NCBI RefSeq assembly: GCF_015163665.1
Contig: NZ_JADEUG010000002.1
Coordinates: forward strand, 124,001 to 188,000
DNA length: 64,000 bases
Source: Xenorhabdus sp. BG5
GTDB taxonomy: Bacteria > Pseudomonadota > Gammaproteobacteria > Enterobacterales > Enterobacteriaceae
Direction: 5' to 3'
Shown here: positions 56,795-64,000 of the stretch, one piece after another
How positions within the stretch are numbered: position 1 is the stretch's first letter
Layout of the letters: every line of letters starts with the position of its first letter
Notes under the pieces: model-generated
The model's input: the letters and a program-made list of their open reading frames with translations, nothing else
What the model was told of the DNA's origin: nothing
Databases searched by the model: none
Translations under genes and position numbers: made by a program

Positions 56795-56860
56795 GCTTAT
56801 CCTGTCTAAGGTTATCCGCATTAATACTGACGCGGATAACCTTGCAGCATTTTCGTTTAA

Positions 56861-57403
56861 TTAAAAGCTCAGACCAGCGCCAATATAAAAACCATCGGTA
56901 ACCTTATTACTTCGATTACCATGACTACCCCGTATATCAATGACACGGTAGCCAACATCTACACTCAGGGGTCTGAAAAGCGTATAACGCGCTCCCCCTG
57001 TCGCTTCAGTATAAGAATCCATTCCTGACGTTAAGCCTGATGGCGAACCGTAAGCCTCACCATACAGGGATAAAGAAGAAGTCACGGCCCAAGTAAGGCC
57101 AGCACCTACAGCTAATGCTGCGCCATCTTTCCCATCTTTGGGGGACAAATAAAGCCCTTTCGCGCCGACGTTTGCTGCTAATGGACCCAATGGCAGACCG
57201 AAGCTTAAACCTAAACTACCAAGCTGGCCATTGTGATCACTGCGAGTCCAGTTACCCGTCAAAGACAGACCGGCATATTTATCACCAATCCCCACTGATG
57301 TACTTGTACTGTGTTTTCCCACCTGAGCATCTATAGAGAGAGCATTTGCTGAGCCAGCTATAAAAAGCAAACTAGCGGCGCCAATAGCAATAAAGCCTTT
57401 CAT
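56861..57403 (-). CDS. yfaZ: YfaZ-family outer-membrane protein
   Basis: A 180-residue protein with a signal peptide (cleaved after NAL/ANA near residue 21) and amphipathic beta strands: LSIDAQVGKHSTSTSVGIGD, LPLGPLAANVGAKGLYLSP, EAYGSPSGLTSGMDSY, FRPLSVDVGYRVIDI and a C-terminal strand FYIGAGLSF with the terminal phenylalanine of outer-membrane barrels. It aligns with E. coli YfaZ (precursor MKKIAIAGLL..., 180 residues). Function unknown. In E. coli yfaZ is in the same general region as the men operon. Repeat copy C lies directly upstream. Confidence 0.88.
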   Translation of the reverse strand: MKGFIAIGAASLLFIAGSANALSIDAQVGKHSTSTSVGIGDKYAGLSLTGNWTRSDHNGQLGSLGLSFGLPLGPLAANVGAKGLYLSPKDGKDGAALAVGAGLTWAVTSSLSLYGEAYGSPSGLTSGMDSYTEATGGARYTLFRPLSVDVGYRVIDIRGSHGNRSNKVTDGFYIGAGLSF

Positions 57404-57430
57404 AATCTTGTCCTTTAATTAATCAATGCC

Positions 57431-57537
57431 TATACCAATCTAACTTCAAGATGCATGTGACTTCTCCCCGCTTCGCGGGGAGAAGTCAGGTTTCATATCG
57501 TGTTGTAAATTGCAACTTGAAGTTTAATGCGTATATA
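57431..57537 (+). repeat. Hairpin repeat, copy C
   Basis: TATACCAATCTAACTTCAAG opens the element and CAACTTGAAGTTTAATGCGT closes it. The stem TGACTTCTCCCCGC/GCGGGGAGAAGTCA (14 bp) has a TTC apex. It sits between the yfaZ promoter side and the menE end. Confidence 0.9.
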
Positions 57538-57630
57538 TGAGCTAATATATTGTACTTAAACCGACGTGGCGTCCTAGATGATAAAGAGCAAGGAAATGTT
57601 TAGATTCATAAAGATATGTAAATAACGTTA

Positions 57631-59052
57631 TCATTTATTATATTTACTATTTATCTCTGTTACCCATTGCTTCACTTGTTGGCGCGAAATCTTTATCCCA
57701 CCATTTTTCAGTTGTGCAGGTAACACATAACAGGCAACAGGCCGCTGAAAAGCCGCGGTTTTATCCGTAAGCCAATCAATAAGTGTTTCTGTTAGCGCAG
57801 GATATTGAGCTTCAATTACCGCTACTGGCCGATGACCGAATTCAATATCAGGAATAGGAACAACAAAACTCTGTTCAATTTCAGGATGTTGGTTAATGAT
57901 CCGCTCAATATCTTCTGGCTGAATACCCTCCCCACCACTGAAAAATTGGTTGTCGAGACGTCCTAAGATCCTTAACTCCCCTTGTTCAAATACGCCGCGA
58001 TCCTGGGTCGAAAACCATCCGTCGTTATCTGACAATGGCTGCAATTCCCCATTAAACCAATAGCCGCTCGCAATGCTATCAGCACGGATCTGAATTTCTT
58101 CATCGACTAAGCGAATGGATTTTCCCGTGAGTGGATTACCTACCCCAGGCAGCCCATCAGCGCGTTTTGCGCAAACAGTTGATGCCATTTCTGTCAACCC
58201 ATAGCCACACCAACAACGAATACCCAGTTCCTCAGCCCGTTGGGTCAGTGACGTCGGTATCATGGCACCTCCCAATAACACTTCTTTTAATGTCAATGGA
58301 TAGTTATGGCGTTGTTCCAGCAAACGCCACAATTGAGTAGGTACAAGTGATGCATGGGTACAACCAGACAGCGCACGATCCAGCGGATGTAAATCCCGTA
58401 GCACTAATGTTGCTCCTGTTTGTAACCAACGCCAAAGGATCCCCTGGCCTGAAACATGAAACAAGGGCAATGACAGTAACCAGCTATCATCTGGCTGAAA
58501 ATCCATGCAGGAAAGAATACCTTGAGCGCTGGCAAGATGAGCGCCAATGGAGTGTACCGCAGCCTTGGGCAACCCAGAAGAGCCAGAGGTCAGGATCATG
58601 CTGGCAGGACGTTGACTTTCCCACAATACCAACAGGTTGTTTTTTGCGTGCCCATCATGTTTCTCTGGAAACTTTTGTTGCCAGTCAAGTCTCTTAACTG
58701 GCATAACAGGCGAAGGCGAGTTCGTGAAATCCACCCCATAATCCATATTGAGATGAGGTAATAGCTCCACCAGCAACCGATCAGGTAATTGAGGATTAAG
58801 AGGTAACGCTCTGGCACCACATCGCAGGACAGCCAGGTAACACAACAAAAGTTCCGCGCTATTCTTGCCTCTCAGGATCACACCACTACCTTCCACAACG
58901 CCCTGTTGGTGGAAATGGACAGCAATAGCATTGATGCTTTGCGTTAATTGATACCAGGTTAGTTGCTCATCATATAACTGAATAGCTTGTTTTTCAGGCA
59001 AGGCCGCAGCCCAATGCTGCCACGGCCATTGAGTCCACTCTATTACTGACAT
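57631..59052 (-). CDS. menE: o-Succinylbenzoate-CoA ligase MenE
   Basis: A 473-residue acyl-adenylate ligase (E. coli 451). The A3 phosphate loop is [17 protein letters not shown], the substrate motif is [14 protein letters not shown], and the late hinge is [20 protein letters not shown]. It converts o-succinylbenzoate to its CoA thioester in menaquinone synthesis. Its ATG overlaps the end of menC by 10 bp, showing translational coupling. Last gene of the operon menD-menH-menB-menC-menE. Confidence 0.94.
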   Translation of the reverse strand: MSVIEWTQWPWQHWAAALPEKQAIQLYDEQLTWYQLTQSINAIAVHFHQQGVVEGSGVILRGKNSAELLLCYLAVLRCGARALPLNPQLPDRLLVELLPHLNMDYGVDFTNSPSPVMPVKRLDWQQKFPEKHDGHAKNNLLVLWESQRPASMILTSGSSGLPKAAVHSIGAHLASAQGILSCMDFQPDDSWLLSLPLFHVSGQGILWRWLQTGATLVLRDLHPLDRALSGCTHASLVPTQLWRLLEQRHNYPLTLKEVLLGGAMIPTSLTQRAEELGIRCWCGYGLTEMASTVCAKRADGLPGVGNPLTGKSIRLVDEEIQIRADSIASGYWFNGELQPLSDNDGWFSTQDRGVFEQGELRILGRLDNQFFSGGEGIQPEDIERIINQHPEIEQSFVVPIPDIEFGHRPVAVIEAQYPALTETLIDWLTDKTAAFQRPVACYVLPAQLKNGGIKISRQQVKQWVTEINSKYNK

Positions 59053-60023
59053 TCATAACTCCATACCATAGCCAGCTTGTCCAGCATGACACACGGAATA
59101 TGACTCTCTGGCCAACAGCGGATAAGTTGTGACTGGATAAGATCCAACGTATCCAGGCCCGGAAGTGAATCAAGTGTGAGCCATTGTGCAAGACGAGCCA
59201 ATTGTGTCAAACCAAAGCTACTTTCAATGCTGGAGCTAATCACCGCCTCTAACCCTAACTGATGAGCTTTGGTAATTAATTGATGGCAACGGTCAATACT
59301 GCCTGTCAATGTCGGTTTGATGATAATGGCGGAGACGCCCTCCTGAGCTTCTACGGTAAAATCGGCTTCACGGACACTTTCGTCCCATGCAATAGCGATA
59401 CCCGTTTCACGAGCAAACGCCAGTGACTCATCCCTGGTTTTGCAGGGTTCTTCAATGAAAGCAATTCGATGCCGATAATCTGGATTGACATATTTAGCAA
59501 ATCCCTCTGCTTTTGTACGTGTCCAACTGCGGTTAGCATCTAATCGCAACCGGAGATCAGGCACCGCTTCAAGCATCACATTGACTACCATGCCATCCCG
59601 TACAGCTTCATACAGCCCAACTTTCACTTTAGCAATCTTCTGGCCTGCCATATTTCCCAAACGCAGGATCACATCATCGGGATCGCCGGTACATAACGGT
59701 GCCTTGCAATAATTAGCTGTTTCAGGTAACTCTCCCCGTAATTCAGCCAGCGCACAGCTTAGGCCAAACGCAACGGAAGGCAGATCGCTCTCTTCTGGCT
59801 GTGCACCCAGGCACCATTGTTGCAGCCATTCCACCGCCGACGCTTTAGCTTGTTCAGGCGTTTCATGGCTAAATTCAGGCAATGGGGAAATTTCTCCCCA
59901 ACCGTCTCGTCCATTTTCCTGTAAGTGCACCAAAAATCCGTCACGGGTTTTCAAGCGCTGATAACGCAAAATAATACCTGCCTCCATGGGCAGGCTAAAT
60001 TGGTACAAAGTTGCTTTACGCAT
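59043..60023 (-). CDS. menC: o-Succinylbenzoate synthase MenC
   Basis: From the ATG at 60021-60023 the protein has 326 residues, starting [16 protein letters not shown]. It belongs to the enolase superfamily; the catalytic lysine is in KVKVGLYEA, metal ligands follow in [19 protein letters not shown] and AWDESVRE, and the second lysine in [10 protein letters not shown]. It dehydrates SHCHC to o-succinylbenzoate. In-frame upstream starts overlap menB and lack family support. Confidence 0.95.
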   Translation of the reverse strand: MRKATLYQFSLPMEAGIILRYQRLKTRDGFLVHLQENGRDGWGEISPLPEFSHETPEQAKASAVEWLQQWCLGAQPEESDLPSVAFGLSCALAELRGELPETANYCKAPLCTGDPDDVILRLGNMAGQKIAKVKVGLYEAVRDGMVVNVMLEAVPDLRLRLDANRSWTRTKAEGFAKYVNPDYRHRIAFIEEPCKTRDESLAFARETGIAIAWDESVREADFTVEAQEGVSAIIIKPTLTGSIDRCHQLITKAHQLGLEAVISSSIESSFGLTQLARLAQWLTLDSLPGLDTLDLIQSQLIRCWPESHIPCVMLDKLAMVWSYECQ

Positions 60024-60036
60024 AATGAATAATAAA

Positions 60037-60894
60037 TTACGGATTACGCTTGAACTTACTGAAATCAGGATGGCGTTTTTCGTTGAACGCATTACGCCCT
60101 TCCTGCCCTTCTTCGGTCATGTAGAACAGCATGGTGGCATTGCCCGCCAATTCCTGTAAACCCGCCTGACCATCGCAATCTGCGTTCAATGCCGCTTTCA
60201 GGCAACGCAACGCCATTGGGCTGTTTTCCAGCATTTCACGACACCAGCGCACAGTCTCTTTTTCCAATTCGGCATAAGGTACGACGGTATTCACCAGTCC
60301 CATATCCAATGCTTCTTTGGCATTGTATTGGCGGCACAGGAACCAGATCTCGCGCGCTTTTTTCTGTCCTACGATCCGCGCCATATACGATGCCCCCCAA
60401 CCACCATCAAAAGAACCGACTTTAGGGCCGGTTTGACCGAAAATGGCATTATCCGCCGCAATGGTCAAATCACACATCAAATGCAGGACGTGCCCACCGC
60501 CAATGGCATAACCCGCAACCATGGCAACGACAGGTTTTGGACAGGTACGGATCTGGCGCTGAAAATCTAATACATTCAGATGGTGTACGCCGCTGTCATC
60601 TTTATAACCACCATAATCGCCACGGATTTTTTGGTCGCCTCCAGCACAAAACGCTTTTTCACCCATTCCTGTCAGAATAATCGTTCCAATAGCTTCGTCA
60701 TAACGGGCATCTGCCAACGCCTGAATCATCTCTTTGACGGTCAGAGGACGGAATGCATTACGTACTTGTGGGCGATTAATCGTAATCCTGGCAAGGCCGT
60801 CTGTGGATTTATGGTAGAGAATATCTTCAAACCCTTGGGAACAATCTTGCCATTCAATAGGGGCATACAATTTTTCTTCTCTTGGGTAACGCAT
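60037..60894 (-). CDS. menB: 1,4-Dihydroxy-2-naphthoyl-CoA synthase MenB
   Basis: 285 residues, the E. coli length. It is a crotonase-fold enzyme with [17 protein letters not shown] (active-site loop), [20 protein letters not shown] (oxyanion region) and [20 protein letters not shown], the MenB signature. Closes the ring of o-succinylbenzoyl-CoA. Twelve bp from menC and 12 bp from menH. Confidence 0.97.
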   Translation of the reverse strand: MRYPREEKLYAPIEWQDCSQGFEDILYHKSTDGLARITINRPQVRNAFRPLTVKEMIQALADARYDEAIGTIILTGMGEKAFCAGGDQKIRGDYGGYKDDSGVHHLNVLDFQRQIRTCPKPVVAMVAGYAIGGGHVLHLMCDLTIAADNAIFGQTGPKVGSFDGGWGASYMARIVGQKKAREIWFLCRQYNAKEALDMGLVNTVVPYAELEKETVRWCREMLENSPMALRCLKAALNADCDGQAGLQELAGNATMLFYMTEEGQEGRNAFNEKRHPDFSKFKRNP

Positions 60895-60906
60895 TATTGT
60901 GTTTCC

Positions 60907-61677
60907 TTAACCAAAAAGTGATAAAAAACAGTTCACTGCGCTGGCAAAAGCCACAGGATTGCCATAATGAGCATTATGCCCAACTTGAGGAATAGTTGTT
61001 AATGGCAGTGTATATTGCTGCGCTATGCTCTGGAATTTACGATCATTTTCCCCACATAAGTAAGAGAAAGGAATAGACATTTGCTGTAAAGCAGGAACTA
61101 GCCAGGGTTGGCGGCCTAAAGAGGTACTTTCCAGCATATCTGCGATACCATCTCCTCTGTTTTGGCTGCGCAGATGAATAATTTTCTCACGTTGTACCGC
61201 CGTTAAGTCAGCAAATATCGGTTGTTGATACCAATCAGGTAAGACTGACACCATTGGCTCCTGGCGAAAACGTTGTGCCCAATGCTGATCATTGCGCAAT
61301 CGCACATCACGCTCCTGCTGGGAAAACAGCCCCGGATTTCCGCCTTCCACCAGCAACCCGCGCAGGCCATTTTGTTTGCCATAGAGCGCATGGTACATAG
61401 CTATTCGTCCTCCCAATGAATAACCCATCAAACAGTAATCATTAATTGAATACCCGGCCAGGGTTGCCGTCAGCAATTCACTCATCTCAGCAAAACCGCC
61501 AGTCACATTCATATTGACGGAATTACCGTGCCCCGGTAAATCAACAACCAATGAAGGATATCGATCACAAGCATCCACGACAGGAAACCAATCGCCACCG
61601 CTTCCCAATAATCCATGCAACCAAACTAACCATGTCCCTTGGTTATGTGTATGAAATGTCCGACAGTTTAGTTTCAC
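60907..61677 (-). CDS. menH: SHCHC synthase MenH (alpha/beta hydrolase)
   Basis: The start is GTG at 61675-61677, overlapping the menD TGA stop by GTGA; this gives 256 residues (E. coli 252), [20 protein letters not shown] longer frame to 61713 runs into menD and is rejected. Nucleophile elbow GYSLGG, DLPGHG turn and the histidine in VGHNAHY make the catalytic triad. It eliminates pyruvate from SEPHCHC. The GTGA overlap indicates coupled translation after menD. Confidence 0.92.
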   Translation of the reverse strand: MKLNCRTFHTHNQGTWLVWLHGLLGSGGDWFPVVDACDRYPSLVVDLPGHGNSVNMNVTGGFAEMSELLTATLAGYSINDYCLMGYSLGGRIAMYHALYGKQNGLRGLLVEGGNPGLFSQQERDVRLRNDQHWAQRFRQEPMVSVLPDWYQQPIFADLTAVQREKIIHLRSQNRGDGIADMLESTSLGRQPWLVPALQQMSIPFSYLCGENDRKFQSIAQQYTLPLTTIPQVGHNAHYGNPVAFASAVNCFLSLFG

Positions 61678-63347
61678 AGCGCCGCCACCTGTTCCAGTAA
61701 CTCTTGCAGGCATATCGCCCCTGCATTACCTGAAACCTTTAACTCAATCAATGTCGTCTCCTTACGATCCCATACCTGTTGGGCGCAGCGTTTTAATTCC
61801 GGCCAATTTTGTGGTGCCGCATAGTTTAGGTCGAACATGGCAGCAACATGATCAAAATTGACATCTTGCGGCATACAGTAAAAACGCTGGCGTTCTTCCT
61901 GTGGCGTTGGTAACAAAGAAAAAATCTGCCCGCCATTATTATTCACTATGATCAATAACATGGGAGCAGAAAGATGGCGTAATAAAGCCAGGCTATTCAG
62001 ATCATAGAGGGCAGAGATATCACCTATAATCGTGAGTGTCGGTTTATTGGTTGCCCGCTGGACACCTGCTGCGGTCGCGATCAAGCCGTCTATACCACTG
62101 GCTCCTCTGTTACTGTAAACCGGATAACCCACAGGAAGCTGTCCCAAAGCATCAACCAAACGCACAATCAAGCTATTGCCAACAAACAATTGCCCTTGCT
62201 CTGGCAACAATTGAGGTAATCGATGCGCAATCGCTGCCTCGCTGAATTCTTCCGTCAACTTTGTTTCAACACACTTACACGCACTTTTTGACCATGAATT
62301 CAATTCATCTGCCCAAGGTGCTCGCGAATATGCGGGATGTTCCCGTAACCAATCAGTCACACTGCAAGTGAATTTGCGCCCTCTATGGTTTGCAGGATCA
62401 AGCCTGCCGGCAATGGGATCGACAATCCAATACTGCTCAGGTTGGCATTTAGCCTGCCATTGCAACAATCGCTTGCTTGTCAGGCTGGCGCCAAATTGGA
62501 TCACCAATTGCCCTTGCGCCAGAATTTCCTGAGTGCGGGAATGAGTGAGCCATAAATCTGCACATGGCAAAGGCTGTCCCGTTTGAGACAACACATCACC
62601 AATAAGCGGCCATCCCATCTCTTCTGCCCATTGAGTAACATATTTTCCCTCTTCTGCACGCATTCTCCCTGCCAGTACAATTCCCTGTTTTTTCTGCCAG
62701 ATATCCCAATCAACTGCCTTGAGGGTGGTATGCATTTCTGGCTGAGCCAACCACGGTTCATTCCCTTGCCACCACTCCCCCAATGTTTGCAACCAATCTT
62801 GATGCGCCGTCATCTCATTACCATACAAGGGCTCCGCAAACGGGCAATTAATATGTAGCGCACCTTGTTTCAGGTTTGACATTGCATTATCGATGGAAGA
62901 AACCAACCAACTGGCAGGGATCTCTGTGGTTGGCCGTGGCAGGGCTAAAGTTTGCGTGGGATGAGAAGCAAAAATACCTACCTGACGAATAGCTTGATTA
63001 GCACCACAATCGATTAATTCAGGCGGCCTGTCCGCCGTGAGAAATACCAATCGTTCTCCCGTCAAGCCCGCTTCAATTAAAGAAGGATACAAATTGGCAA
63101 CTGCCGTTCCAGACGTCACAATAACCGCAATCGGCTTTTTGCCCGCTTTTGCCAATCCTAAAGCCAAATAGCCCAACCCGCGCTCATCAAAATGAGTATG
63201 ACAGGTCAACTTATGGTTTTCTACGGCAGCCAATGTCAATGATGTTGAACGAGAGCCGGGAGCAATGCAGACATGACACAATCCGTGGCGGGTTAATGCT
63301 TCCAATAAAAGTTCCGCCCAGCGGCGGTTGAGTGCGCTGTTTGACAT
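61674..63347 (-). CDS. menD: SEPHCHC synthase MenD (ThDP-dependent)
   Basis: From the ATG at 63345-63347 the protein has 557 residues (E. coli 556), [20 protein letters not shown]. It joins 2-oxoglutarate to isochorismate using thiamine diphosphate. Visible motifs: [30 protein letters not shown] (with the catalytic glutamate region), [17 protein letters not shown] and the ThDP-magnesium site [14 protein letters not shown] ... [12 protein letters not shown]. First gene of the operon. menF (isochorismate synthase), upstream in E. coli, is not present within the 650 bp left in the window. Confidence 0.95.
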   Translation of the reverse strand: MSNSALNRRWAELLLEALTRHGLCHVCIAPGSRSTSLTLAAVENHKLTCHTHFDERGLGYLALGLAKAGKKPIAVIVTSGTAVANLYPSLIEAGLTGERLVFLTADRPPELIDCGANQAIRQVGIFASHPTQTLALPRPTTEIPASWLVSSIDNAMSNLKQGALHINCPFAEPLYGNEMTAHQDWLQTLGEWWQGNEPWLAQPEMHTTLKAVDWDIWQKKQGIVLAGRMRAEEGKYVTQWAEEMGWPLIGDVLSQTGQPLPCADLWLTHSRTQEILAQGQLVIQFGASLTSKRLLQWQAKCQPEQYWIVDPIAGRLDPANHRGRKFTCSVTDWLREHPAYSRAPWADELNSWSKSACKCVETKLTEEFSEAAIAHRLPQLLPEQGQLFVGNSLIVRLVDALGQLPVGYPVYSNRGASGIDGLIATAAGVQRATNKPTLTIIGDISALYDLNSLALLRHLSAPMLLIIVNNNGGQIFSLLPTPQEERQRFYCMPQDVNFDHVAAMFDLNYAAPQNWPELKRCAQQVWDRKETTLIELKVSGNAGAICLQELLEQVAAL

Positions 63348-63487
63348 ATAATGCCCAAAAGATTCTTTCAAAAATGATGCCAAAGAATAAGAGATAATTA
63401 TATAAGACGCTCTTGATCTTAATGCGGATAAAAACGATTTCCTTATCTTAGTTCAAGGAATTGTCATTTAATTGGCGATATTTCAGC

Positions 63488-63594
63488 TATACCAATCTAA
63501 CTTCAAGATGCGTGTGATATCTCCCCGCTTCGCGGGGAGATATCAGGTTTCATATAATGTTGTAAATGGCAACTTGAAGTTTAATGCGCATATA
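63488..63594 (+). repeat. Hairpin repeat, copy D
   Basis: TATACCAATCTAACTTCAAG to TTTAATGCGCATATA. The stem TGATATCTCCCCGC/GCGGGGAGATATCA (14 bp) has the same TTC apex as copy C. It lies upstream of menD. Confidence 0.9.
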
Positions 63595-64000
63595 AATGAG
63601 AAATATAAAATCCATTGATAACAAAACTGAAAATTAATGAGTGATTGAGCTAATACTTTCTCAGATAAATCTGAATACGATCATCTCACGTTATCTGCAA
63701 GTGATCACAGTACCCATATAATTACTAATGTAAATCACCTATACAATGGGGTTTGAAATTCACACACAAAAGAGAATAACCGAACATCAATTTCGCTAAT
63801 ATTTTCGGTATGTGGATTAAAAATAGTATTTAATTTTGAAAAATAGTCATTATACGATCAATAAACCACATTTTTATACTGAAAAATAAATCAACCTCAC
63901 TTTAACCATGTTATTTAAAATAAAAACCCCAACAACCAACAATATTCACCCTTCGGTAATAAAAAATATTTACACTCAGTCTAAGTTTTTTTCATTGAAA
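63595..64000. other. AT-rich region at the right end
   Basis: No supported gene, RNA or promoter in these 406 bp, apart from the menD promoter that must lie somewhere between 63348 and here. Confidence 0.5.

Noticed and set aside
56861..57403. OmpX/Ail-type outer-membrane protein
   Set aside because: Strand pattern and conserved stretches match YfaZ, with the same length; OmpX/Ail motifs are absent.

Overview
The window reads as a chromosomal segment of a low-GC member of the Morganellaceae. Xenorhabdus fits best and Photorhabdus is the main alternative. The reasons are that most proteins align residue by residue with E. coli K-12 orthologues from memory, that gene order follows enterobacterial blocks (lysP-yeiE-yeiH-nfo; yeiP-lpxT-mepS-yejG-bcr-rsuA-radD-rplY-yejK-yejL-yejM-tRNA-Pro; thiD-fbaB-trhP-yegP; yfaE-nrdB-nrdA-ubiG-gyrA-rcsC-rcsB-rcsD; yfaZ and menE-C-B-H-D), and that the intergenic DNA is very AT-rich. 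The genus is an inference; no 16S gene is present. Layout: 1-20,000 is conserved core: lysine and tryptophan permeases, an orphan fruK, endonuclease IV, cell-envelope enzymes (LpxT, MepS, PbgA/YejM), translation factors and DNA-repair genes, ending in tRNA-Pro(GGG). Directly after this tRNA (about 20,000-24,300) lies an accessory scar: a 3'-half of tRNA-Arg(TCT), a decayed 3' end of icd with two stops, an integrase N-terminal fragment, several small secreted or orphan proteins, and the first copy of a hairpin repeat. From 24,300 to 35,130 the content is mixed: an AgcS symporter, an AmiD-like lipoprotein amidase, an AraC-type regulator, a short MgrB homologue, an aromatic amino acid permease, a cold-shock protein, a TPP-riboswitch-controlled thiD, fbaB, the CyaR small RNA just downstream of trhP, and yegP. 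A second accessory stretch (35,350-40,020) has a truncated aminoglycoside acetyltransferase, a chitin-active AA10 (LPMO) protein with its key histidine set back from the predicted signal-peptidase site, a VOC protein, a GH24 lysozyme and an amidase that both lack export signals, a compact transcription unit with a 24-codon ORF, and an internally duplicated membrane protein. From 40,200 to 54,430 the core returns: ribonucleotide reductase with its ferredoxin (and DnaA/NrdR sites), UbiG, GyrA and the Rcs phosphorelay. tRNA-Ser(TGA) and tRNA-Thr(TGT) follow, with prophage debris (integrase tail, KilAC-like tail) after them, then tyrP under a double TyrR box, yfaZ and the menaquinone operon menD-H-B-C-E. 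Themes: three aromatic amino acid permeases (mtr, a PheP/AroP type, tyrP), each with candidate TyrR or TrpR sites; envelope remodelling and envelope-stress control (LpxT, MepS, PbgA, RcsBCD, MgrB, CyaR); and mobile-element scars beside tRNA genes. A family of about 105-bp palindromic repeats (four full copies and one half copy) is spread across the window, with stem bases that change in compensating pairs.
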